This document shows positions 56,793-62,780 of a stretch of 62,780 nucleotides of DNA, piece after piece. The stretch's first letter is position 1, and each line of letters opens with the position of its first letter. The position numbers and the translations under genes were made by a program. The notes under the pieces are model-generated. The model searched no databases. It saw nothing but the letters and a program-made list of their open reading frames with translations, and had not been told where the DNA came from. Origin of the DNA: an uncultured Verrucomicrobia subdivision 3 bacterium. GTDB lineage: Bacteria; Verrucomicrobiota; Verrucomicrobiia; Limisphaerales; UBA11358. The stretch spans positions 1 to 62,780 of the forward strand of contig CAITTG010000090.1 in assembly GCA_903895255.1 (NCBI GenBank), given 5' to 3'.

Positions 56793-56821
56793 AATGGAGC
56801 GGGTGAAGGGAATCGAACCCT
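56793..56821. repeat. 29-bp att core, copy 2 (in tRNA-Gly)
   Basis: Identical to 23464-23492. It covers the 3' acceptor arm with CCA and the T-arm of tRNA-Gly plus two flanking bases. Crossover here restores a complete tRNA gene, so insertion is not harmful. Confidence 0.95.
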
Positions 56822-56868
56822 CGTCTCAGCCTTGGGAAGGCCACATTCTACCATTGAACCACACCCGC
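56795..56868 (-). tRNA. tRNA-Gly(CCC)
   Basis: A 74-nt minus-strand cloverleaf with encoded CCA. The acceptor is GCGGGTG/CACCCGC, the D-arm has AATGGTAG, and the anticodon loop TTCCCAA gives anticodon CCC. The T-arm loop TTCGATT is closed by GAGGG/CCCTT. It reads GGG codons. Its 3' end serves as the attachment site for element B and, by inference, for element A. Confidence 0.95.
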
Positions 56869-56957
56869 ATGTGCCGGAAATTGGCCCGCCCGGGGGGCGG
56901 TTCGGCCATGACAGCCTTTGTTTTAACAGACCCGCGCAGGTCTGGCAACTGCTTTGC

Positions 56958-59741
56958 TCAAGGAGTCACGTCCAGTTGCAGGATGGCCTCCCGCACCCGG
57001 GCCTCGATGGCGGCCAGACGGCCCGGGTCGGTAATCTTGCTGCCGTTGAGTTCGCACACGTAAAAGCTGTCGATGGCCGCGCCACGCTCGGTGACAATGC
57101 GCGCGCCGGAGATGTCCACGGCCAGTTCGGCAAAGGTGCGGGAAATGGCGTAGAGGAGGCCAAGCCGGTCCTCGGTTTCCACCTCGATCATGGTGCGGGT
57201 GTCGGAGGCGTTGTTGTCGATCTTCACCTCGGTGTCCATTTTCTCACCGGCATAGGCCTGGTAACTGGTGCGCTTGGTCAGTTGCTGGGTGATGAGCAGG
57301 GGCAGATCCACCGGTTCATTGTTCAAGACCTTTTCCAGCAGCATGGCAAACTTGTCGTGCTGGTCGCGCTCGGCGAGGTTGCCGGTGCGGGCGTCGTTCA
57401 CGTAAAAGGTGTCCAGGGCAATGCCATCGGTGCGGGTGAAGATCTGCGCGCCGAGGATGTTCAGGCCGCAGGCGCTGAGCGAGCCGGCGATTTTGCCGAA
57501 GAGGCCCGCCCGGTCCCAGGTGCAGATTTTTACGGAGTTATAGCCGCGGTCCGGCTCGTTGAGCCAGGCGGTGACGGGCGCCAGGGCCCGGTCATTTTCC
57601 CGGATCAAGCGGTGCATGAACCGGTGCGTGAGCTCCAGGTCATCGACAATATCCTTGGCGCTGTGGATTTCGAAGTAACGCGGGGGCAGGCTGGCAAAGT
57701 GCGCGGCGGATTCCTCGAGGCTGATCGGTTTGGAGGCCAGCCCGCGGACTTCCTCGAGCAGCAGTTCCAGTTGCTTGGCCGAGGCGCGCACAAATTCCGA
57801 GCCGCCGGTGAGCAGGGCCAGCGCCCGGGCGTGCAGTTGCCAGAGCAGGGCGTCCTTGAAACCGTTCCAGAGCTTGTCGCTGGTGCCCTGGGAATCGGCA
57901 AAGGTCAGCAGGGCGAGGAAATTCAGGTTGTCGGCGTTTTGCAACTGCCGGGCGAAGTTGCGGATGACCGAGGGGTCGTCGAGGTCACGCCGCTGGGACA
58001 CGCTGGCCATGAGCAGGTGATGCTCGATCAGGATGCTGAGGGTGTGGGTGGCGTAACCGTCCAGTTGCAGCCGCTTCGCCGCGCGCAGGGCCATTTCGGC
58101 ACTGGCCCCGGCGTGCTCGCCCTTCTGGTGGTCCTCGGCCTTGCCGACATCGTGCAGCAGCAAGGCCAGATACAGGATGCCGGGACGCTCGAGGTTTTGC
58201 AGGAGCGGGGTGTAATTTTTGTAGGGAGCCTCGGTGGCCTCCCAGATTTTATCCAGTTGCTCCAGGCAGACCAGCGTGTGCTCGTCGGCGGCGTACTGGT
58301 GGTAAAATTCATGCTGCACCAGGCAGGTCAGCTTGCCGAATTCGGGGATGTAACGCCCAAGGAAATTAACCTCGTGCATCGCGCGCAGCGCCGGGGCCAC
58401 GCTGCCCCGGCGGCGGATGATGGTGAGGAAGGTCTCGCGGATGTGCTCGTCGGTTTGGAATTCGCGGTCAACCAAATGGACATTGTTGCGGATGAGCTGC
58501 GCGAGGTCGGGATGGATGCGCAACCGGCGCTGCTGGGCGTGCAGGAACACGCGCATCAGGCGGCGGGGCGAGTCGCGGAAAATGCGGTTGGAGGTGGCGT
58601 GAATCTCGCCGTTGATGAAGACCAGGCCGTCCACGGTGTCGGTGGCCTTGGGGGCGCGTTTCGGGAGCCAGGCGCGCAGCGAGAGCTTGCTCGTCACCGG
58701 CTCAAACAGGGCCATGCGCTGCTCCAGGGTGCGCGTGATGAGATAGATGTTGCGGGTGTGGGTGTAGAGATCCCGCATGAATTTCTCGATGCGCTTGCTG
58801 GGTGAGCGGTCACTGTAACCGAGGTGGTGGGCCACCGCCGGCTGGAGATTTTTGCCGAGCACATCCACCGCCCGGTTGGTGTGGTAATGCAGCTCGTTGC
58901 GGACGCGTAGCAAAAATTCATACGCCGCCTCCAGTTGCTCGCGCTCGTCGGTGCTCACAAATTCGCGCTGCTCCAGCTCGCGCAGGGAGCGGGTGCGATG
59001 CTTGAAAAACGACATCCAGAGGAGGTTCTGAAAATCCCGCAGGCCGCCGCAGCCGTTCTTGATGTTCGGCTCCTGCATGAAGGCGGAGTTGCCATGCTTC
59101 GTACGGCGGGTGGCTTGGTCCTCGGTGCGCGCCGCGATATATTTTTCCTCGAAACCCACCACGCATTTGGCCACGACCACTTTCTGCAATTTCTCAAACA
59201 GCTTGGTGTCCCCGGCAATCAGCCGGGCCTCGATCAGCGAGGTCTTGGACTGCATGTCGGTGTTCGCCACTTTGACGCAATCCTCCAGGCTGCGCACGGA
59301 ATGCCCGACCTTCAGCCCCATGTCCCAGAGCGGATAGAGCACACCATCGATGATTTTGGAGAGGTAGGGCAGCGGCTTGCCGGCGGCGATCTGGCCGTCG
59401 TGCAGGAACATGAAATCGATGTCGCTGTTGGGGTTCAGCTCGGCGCGACCATAGCCTCCAATGGCCACCAGCGCCATGGGGGGGAATTCCCGCTGCGCCT
59501 CGGGGCTCAGGCCCGCCTTGGCGGTGTCCCACAGGTGTTTTAAGAGGGCGTCGAGCACCGCGGCGCGGGCGGTGCAGATTTCCAAGCCGTCGGCCCCGGC
59601 GCGGTGCTGAAGTTTCAGCCGGTGGGTTTCCACTTTCAGGAAGGCCTTGCACAGCGCCAGTTCATCCGCGGGTTCGCGTTGGGGGGACACTTTCAGGCGC
59701 ACTTCGGCATCGGCCGCGATTTTTTTAAGCAGATCAAGCAC
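56958..59741 (-). CDS. glnD: [Protein-PII] uridylyltransferase / uridylyl-removing enzyme
   Basis: A 927-residue GlnD. The nucleotidyltransferase domain has VAIGGYGRAELNPNSDIDFM (92-111), with the G-G-x(n)-D-x-D metal motif. The HD phosphohydrolase has LLLHDVGKAEDHQKGEHAG near residue 525. Two C-terminal ACT domains (TVKIC-type at about 760 and VETEDRLGLLYAISRTFAEL at about 855) sense glutamine. It uridylylates and deuridylylates PII to set nitrogen control. Its length is usual for the family. It lies just beyond the tRNA, in chromosomal DNA, and is divergent from an ECF sigma gene. Confidence 0.93.
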   Translation of the reverse strand: MLDLLKKIAADAEVRLKVSPQREPADELALCKAFLKVETHRLKLQHRAGADGLEICTARAAVLDALLKHLWDTAKAGLSPEAQREFPPMALVAIGGYGRAELNPNSDIDFMFLHDGQIAAGKPLPYLSKIIDGVLYPLWDMGLKVGHSVRSLEDCVKVANTDMQSKTSLIEARLIAGDTKLFEKLQKVVVAKCVVGFEEKYIAARTEDQATRRTKHGNSAFMQEPNIKNGCGGLRDFQNLLWMSFFKHRTRSLRELEQREFVSTDEREQLEAAYEFLLRVRNELHYHTNRAVDVLGKNLQPAVAHHLGYSDRSPSKRIEKFMRDLYTHTRNIYLITRTLEQRMALFEPVTSKLSLRAWLPKRAPKATDTVDGLVFINGEIHATSNRIFRDSPRRLMRVFLHAQQRRLRIHPDLAQLIRNNVHLVDREFQTDEHIRETFLTIIRRRGSVAPALRAMHEVNFLGRYIPEFGKLTCLVQHEFYHQYAADEHTLVCLEQLDKIWEATEAPYKNYTPLLQNLERPGILYLALLLHDVGKAEDHQKGEHAGASAEMALRAAKRLQLDGYATHTLSILIEHHLLMASVSQRRDLDDPSVIRNFARQLQNADNLNFLALLTFADSQGTSDKLWNGFKDALLWQLHARALALLTGGSEFVRASAKQLELLLEEVRGLASKPISLEESAAHFASLPPRYFEIHSAKDIVDDLELTHRFMHRLIRENDRALAPVTAWLNEPDRGYNSVKICTWDRAGLFGKIAGSLSACGLNILGAQIFTRTDGIALDTFYVNDARTGNLAERDQHDKFAMLLEKVLNNEPVDLPLLITQQLTKRTSYQAYAGEKMDTEVKIDNNASDTRTMIEVETEDRLGLLYAISRTFAELAVDISGARIVTERGAAIDSFYVCELNGSKITDPGRLAAIEARVREAILQLDVTP

Positions 59742-59856
59742 GAGAATTTTATTTTGCGGGTAAACTCACAGGTTGGCAAGCGCGCGCCCGGGGATTTTTC
59801 CGCGCGGGGCAGCGAAACCTTTCCGTCCGCCCGGGGTTTGCTACACTGGGCTGCAC

Positions 59857-60459
59857 ATGGCCGTACCACTCGATCCCGATGCTGTTCTCATGCTGCGCGT
59901 CAAGCGCGGCGACCGCGCGGCTTTCGCCGAGCTGGTCGGGAAATACCAGCAGCCGGTCATGAACTTCATCCACCGCACCCTGCGGGACGAGACCGAGGCG
60001 GAGGACCTGGCGCAAAATGTCTTTTTGCAGGTATACAAATCTCGCGCCCGCTACGTCCAGACCGCCAAGTTCTCCACCTGGCTCTTCACCATCGCCCGCA
60101 ATCTCTGCCTGAACGAGCTCCGCCGGCGGTCGCGGCACCCGGCCGAGTCGCTGGACGAGACGCACGCGGACAGCGAGGACCAGCCGCGCCACCAGATTGA
60201 GGACCAGACCCGCCCCTCGCCGCCGGACAGCCTGTTGCACGGGGAATTGTCCCAAAAGATCGCCGATGCCGTGGCCGCCCTGCCCGAGAACCAGCGCAGC
60301 GCCATCCTGCTCTGCCGCCAGGAGGATTTGAGTTACGAGGAGATTGCCAAAATCCTCGGCTGCTCGCTCTCGGCGACCAAGTCGCTGATCCATCGCGGGC
60401 GCGAGACGCTCAAGGAAGTGCTCAAGCCGTACTTGAAGAGCGGGGATTGGAACGGGTGA
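59857..60459 (+). CDS. ECF RNA polymerase sigma factor (RpoE family)
   Basis: A 200-residue ECF sigma factor. Region 2 is DRAAFAELVGKYQQPVMNFI, then DETEAEDLAQNVFLQVYKSR and FSTWLFTIARNLCLNELRRR. Region 4 is ALPENQRSAILLCRQEDLSY, EEIAKILGCSLSATKSLIHR and GRETLKEVL. The start at 59857 is preferred to 59773, because the extra residues lack family features. It is divergent from glnD, and no anti-sigma gene follows. The target regulon is unknown. Confidence 0.9.
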   Translation: MAVPLDPDAVLMLRVKRGDRAAFAELVGKYQQPVMNFIHRTLRDETEAEDLAQNVFLQVYKSRARYVQTAKFSTWLFTIARNLCLNELRRRSRHPAESLDETHADSEDQPRHQIEDQTRPSPPDSLLHGELSQKIADAVAALPENQRSAILLCRQEDLSYEEIAKILGCSLSATKSLIHRGRETLKEVLKPYLKSGDWNG

Positions 60460-60514
60460 GGCAGCTCCACTTGGCAAGGCTGGTTGTTCCCGTCGAGGTC
60501 CGACGGCCTTGCGC

Positions 60515-60557
60515 AAATTTTGGAGTGCGCGGACTTGTTGCCGCACTCCCAAAATTT
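60515..60557. terminator. Bidirectional terminator between the sigma and isoprenoid genes
   Basis: AAATTTTGGAGTGCG (60515-60529) pairs with CGCACTCCCAAAATTT (60542-60557) with one bulged base around a 12-base loop. A/T tracts on both sides suit termination in both directions between convergent genes that end at 60459 and 60557. Confidence 0.7.
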
Positions 60558-61456
60558 CAGCGGTCGCGCTTCAACAAATACTCCGCCAGCGCCTCCAGCG
60601 CCACGGCTTTGCCCTTGAACGGCTTGAGCGCCGCAAACGCCTTCGCCGTCAGTTGCGCGGCGATTTTGCGGGATTTTTCCAGGCCGACGATGGCCGGGTA
60701 CGTCGCTTTTTGCACGGCCACATCCTTGCCGGCGGTTTTGCCGAGTTGCTCGCTGGTCTGGGTGACATCGAGGATATCGTCGATCACCTGGAAGGCCAGG
60801 CCGACGTTGTAGCCGAAATCGGTCAGGGCCTGGAGTTGGGCCGGCGTGCAGTTGGCGCTCATGCCGCCGAGGCGCACGGAGCAGCAGAGCAGGGCGGAGG
60901 TCTTGCGCTCGTGAATGTAACGGAGTTCGCTCACGGAGAGTTTCTTGCCTTCGCCCTCGAGGTCCGCCACCTGGCCCGCCACGAGTTGCAGGGAGCCGGA
61001 GGCGATGGCGATTTCCAAAATGAGGTCCTTGTGCGAATAGCGCGGCCAGCCTTTGGCCTGGGCGGCGATCTCAAAGGCCTGGGTCAGCAGGGCGTCGCCC
61101 GCCAGCACGGCGATGCCCTCGCCAAAGACCTTGTGGTTCGTGGGCTTGCCCCGGCGAAAATCGTCGTTGTCCATGGCCGGGAGATCGTCGTGGATGAGGG
61201 AGTAAGTATGGATGCACTCCACGGCGCAGGCCAGGGGCATGGCGTCTGCTTCCTTGCCCCCGCAGGCGGCGGCGGCGGCCAGCAGCACGGCGGGACGCAT
61301 CCGCTTGCCGCCGGCGAAAAGCGAATAACGCATCGCCTGGTGGATGGTCGCGGGCTTGGTTTTTTCGCTCGGGAGGAAACGGTCGAGCGCCGCATTGACG
61401 GATTCCGTGCGGGTGGCGAGGTAGGCGGACAGGTCAAAGGCGGGTTGATGGGCCAT
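60557..61456 (-). CDS. ispA: Polyprenyl (farnesyl/geranylgeranyl) diphosphate synthase
   Basis: A 299-residue trans-isoprenyl diphosphate synthase. The first aspartate-rich motif is LIHDDLPAMDNDDFRRG (88-104), with the two-residue insertion typical of bacterial farnesyl diphosphate synthases. The second is VIDDILDVT near 225. GGKRMRPAVLLA (49-60) binds the diphosphate. It joins IPP and DMAPP for isoprenoids, quinones and cell-wall carrier lipids. It is full length. Product chain length (C15 or C20) cannot be read with certainty. Confidence 0.9.
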   Translation of the reverse strand: MAHQPAFDLSAYLATRTESVNAALDRFLPSEKTKPATIHQAMRYSLFAGGKRMRPAVLLAAAAACGGKEADAMPLACAVECIHTYSLIHDDLPAMDNDDFRRGKPTNHKVFGEGIAVLAGDALLTQAFEIAAQAKGWPRYSHKDLILEIAIASGSLQLVAGQVADLEGEGKKLSVSELRYIHERKTSALLCCSVRLGGMSANCTPAQLQALTDFGYNVGLAFQVIDDILDVTQTSEQLGKTAGKDVAVQKATYPAIVGLEKSRKIAAQLTAKAFAALKPFKGKAVALEALAEYLLKRDR

Positions 61457-61572
61457 AATTATGGGGTGAATTCTTCAAAAACGGGGCGATTGGCGCAAGT
61501 ATTTAGGTGATTTTTTTATTGCATGGACGGCGGGATGGGGTATTCTACCCCGCTAATTTGATTTAAAAAATT

Positions 61573-61824
61573 GTGAACGCTGAACTTTGCAAACGGGCCA
61601 ACGAAAAAGTGGGGAATCCGAATGTCCTCATCAACATCATCTCCCGCCGGGTGCGCCAGTTGAATTCGGGCGGCGGCGGCCTGAGCCGTCCCTTGATCGC
61701 CGATGTCGGCAATCTGGGCCTGGCGGACATTGCCCTCCGGGAATTGCTGGAAGACAAAATCGGCTGGGATATTCCGGAACTGGCCGAGGTGGTGCGCCAG
61801 CCGAAGAAAAAGAAAAAACGCTGA
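61573..61824 (+). CDS. rpoZ: RNA polymerase omega subunit
   Basis: An 83-residue omega subunit with a GTG start at 61573. Characteristic parts are NPNVLINIISRRVRQLNSGG, LSRPLIADVGNLGLADIALR and ELLEDKIGWDIP, and it ends in a lysine-rich tail. Omega assists beta-prime folding and ppGpp response. A clear intrinsic terminator follows 65 bases downstream. It is divergent from the polyprenyl synthase gene. Confidence 0.85.
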   Translation: MNAELCKRANEKVGNPNVLINIISRRVRQLNSGGGGLSRPLIADVGNLGLADIALRELLEDKIGWDIPELAEVVRQPKKKKKR

Positions 61825-61889
61825 TCCGGCCGGCGACTGATTTTAAACGCCCGTTATTGCCGTTATCGTCATTGCGCGCCGATTTTACC

Positions 61890-61919
61890 GGCCGGAAGCC
61901 AGGCTTCCGGCCTTTTTTT
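61890..61919 (+). terminator. Rho-independent terminator after rpoZ
   Basis: GGCCGGAAGCC (61890-61900) and GGCTTCCGGCC (61902-61912) form an 11-bp self-complementary stem (a tight loop, effectively 9 bp with 5 bases unpaired), followed by T7 at 61913-61919. It separates rpoZ from smpB. Confidence 0.92.
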
Positions 61920-61957
61920 ATCTGTGAACTCCGCCGCGCTTGCGGCTATTTTAAAGC

Positions 61958-62413
61958 ATGTCCGACATCGTGACCAACCACAAGGCCCGGCGCGATTACC
62001 ATATCCTCGAAACCTACGAGGCGGGCATCGTGCTGCACGGCACCGAGGTCAAGGCCCTGCGCGCCGGCAAAGGCCAGATTGCCGATGCCTTTGCCCGCGT
62101 GGAGGGCGACCAGGTCTTCCTGCACAACGCCCACATCGACGAATACACCCACGGCAACAACCAGAACCACCAGCCCAAGGGCGTCCGCAAACTCCTCCTC
62201 CACAAGGCCGAAATCCGCAAACTGACCGCGCTCTCGGCGGTCAAGGGCAACGCGCTCATCGCGCTCTCGTTCTACTGGAAGAATGGCAAAGTGAAAGTCT
62301 CCCTGGGCGTGGGCAAGGGGAAACATGAATTCGACCGCCGCGATGACATCCGCGAACGGGATTCCGACCGCGAGCTCAAACGGGCGACCATGAAATACTC
62401 CAAGGGAAAATAA
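61958..62413 (+). CDS. smpB: SsrA-binding protein SmpB
   Basis: A 151-residue SmpB. Family blocks are NHKARRDYHILETYEAGIVL, GTEVKALRAGKGQIADAFAR, FLHNAHIDEYTHGN, KLLLHKAEIRKL and the C-terminal GKGKHEFDRRDDIRERDSDR. It delivers tmRNA to stalled ribosomes for trans-translation. Its length is usual. It lies 38 bases after the rpoZ terminator, so it has its own promoter. Confidence 0.95.
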   Translation: MSDIVTNHKARRDYHILETYEAGIVLHGTEVKALRAGKGQIADAFARVEGDQVFLHNAHIDEYTHGNNQNHQPKGVRKLLLHKAEIRKLTALSAVKGNALIALSFYWKNGKVKVSLGVGKGKHEFDRRDDIRERDSDRELKRATMKYSKGK

Positions 62414-62780
62414 CCGCCTGTAGGGCGGAACCTCCAAATCCCAACCTCCAAGCTCCAAAGCAGCGCCGTTGAATCCTCGAAATCACGGGCCATCTGGCCT
62501 TATCCAGATGGAAAATGAAATCCCCGCCTGAGGCCCAAAGGGCCGTTATTCCTCAGCCCAGCCCAACGGGCTGGGTGGCCTGGCCTCTGCCGGGCGGCCT
62601 GTAGGGACGCGATCAAGTTTTCCAGAATCTTTTGAAAGGTTAGAGCATTGACAGAAATGATGTAGCGCTGCGAAGCGAGGATTTTGGGTTTTTGGCGAGG
62701 CTTTGGCGAAGGCGCATACCCACTGCGGTCTGGGCCTGAGCCAAAACGAAGCCAAAAACCCAAAAGACCGCTTCCCGCAG
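62414..62780. repeat. Cluster of REP-like hairpins after smpB
   Basis: No gene is seen. Several short dyads follow each other: CCGCC/GGCGG near 62414-62428, CCATCTGG/CCAGATGG at about 62490-62511, GGCCC-AAA-GGGCC near 62531, and CCCAGCCC-AAC-GGGCTGGG near 62557-62575. This looks like an extragenic palindrome cluster. Its right side (62600-62780) shows a degenerate direct echo of GGTTTTTGGC-type words but nothing definite. Confidence 0.5.

Larger units (their letters stand above)
23464..56821. mobile_element. Integrative mobilizable element B inserted at tRNA-Gly(CCC)
   Basis: About 33.3 kb bounded by 29-bp direct repeats that correspond to the 3' end of tRNA-Gly. A tyrosine integrase lies within 70 bases of the intact tRNA, and matching GTTACTACT repeat pairs lie inside each end. 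The cargo includes a MobV relaxase with a predicted oriT, an ArdC-like protein, a RadC/DUF6573 cassette and a large type I restriction operon. No mating-channel genes are seen, so it is probably mobilized by helper elements. Confidence 0.9.

Noticed and set aside
13834..56821. Complete conjugation machinery
   Set aside because: No VirB4/TraC ATPase, TraU/VirB6 or pilus genes are recognisable; only relaxases and a coupling protein.
56616..58805. Long plus-strand open frame (729 codons) opposite the integrase end and glnD
   Set aside because: It is Gly/Gln/Val-rich, has no family character, and is the antisense of clearly functional genes and of the tRNA; a GC-rich shadow.

Overview
The window looks like a soil or freshwater Verrucomicrobiota chromosome, probably near Pedosphaera/Limisphaerales. 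The reasons are a giant secreted Calx-beta/delta-60 protein, a PEP-CTERM protein, an omega subunit with the GGGGLSRPL-type core, and GC-rich housekeeping genes at both ends. No 16S is present, so the placement is an inference from gene content and style.

Layout. (1) 1-9.7 kb is chromosomal: a 2552-residue secreted repeat protein, a phospholipase-D-type synthase and a NYN-domain protein. (2) 9.7-13.8 kb is a scrap zone with a 123-bp direct repeat in two copies, a 14-codon fragment copied from the NYN gene, an SMI1/KNR4-like remnant, a decapitated alpha/beta hydrolase and three unknown genes. (3) 13.8-23.49 kb is an older mobilizable element (element A). It carries a RadC/DUF6573 cassette, a VirD4/TraD-type coupling protein divergent from a MobQ relaxase, a plasmid Rep-like winged-helix gene, an ECF-like sigma factor and much dyad-rich noncoding DNA. 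(4) 23.46-56.82 kb is element B, about 33 kb. It is bounded by a 29-bp direct repeat that is the 3' end of tRNA-Gly(CCC), with a tyrosine integrase beside the intact tRNA. (5) 56.8-62.8 kb is chromosomal: tRNA-Gly, glnD, an ECF sigma factor, a polyprenyl synthase, rpoZ and smpB.

Element B has three working parts. The integration end holds the integrase, a small helix-turn-helix gene, a Vsr-like nuclease and an ArdC-like antirestriction protein. The mobilization part is a MobV relaxase fused through a long coiled coil to a primase-like C-terminus, with a pMV158-type nick motif next to a perfect 14-bp inverted repeat. The largest part is a co-directional defence operon: hsdM, hsdS, an extra class I methyltransferase, a TIR/deoxyribosyltransferase-like domain fused to an Mrr nuclease, a GHKL (sacsin-like)-DUF3883 protein, hsdR, an HExxH peptidase, an FRG-domain protein and a helical protein. 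Four of its junctions are ATGA overlaps or gaps under 10 nt. A decayed hsdR 5' end lies just upstream of the GHKL gene, which suggests that a GHKL-hsdR module replaced an older hsdR.

Neither element shows a VirB4 ATPase or other mating-channel gene, so both appear mobilizable rather than self-transmissible. The most interesting points are the composite type I restriction operon, the MobV-primase gene with its predicted oriT, a 28-nt-periodic array of eight hairpins between the coupling protein and MobQ genes, a nested about 110-nt palindromic RNA candidate, and the tandem occupation of one tRNA gene by two related elements.
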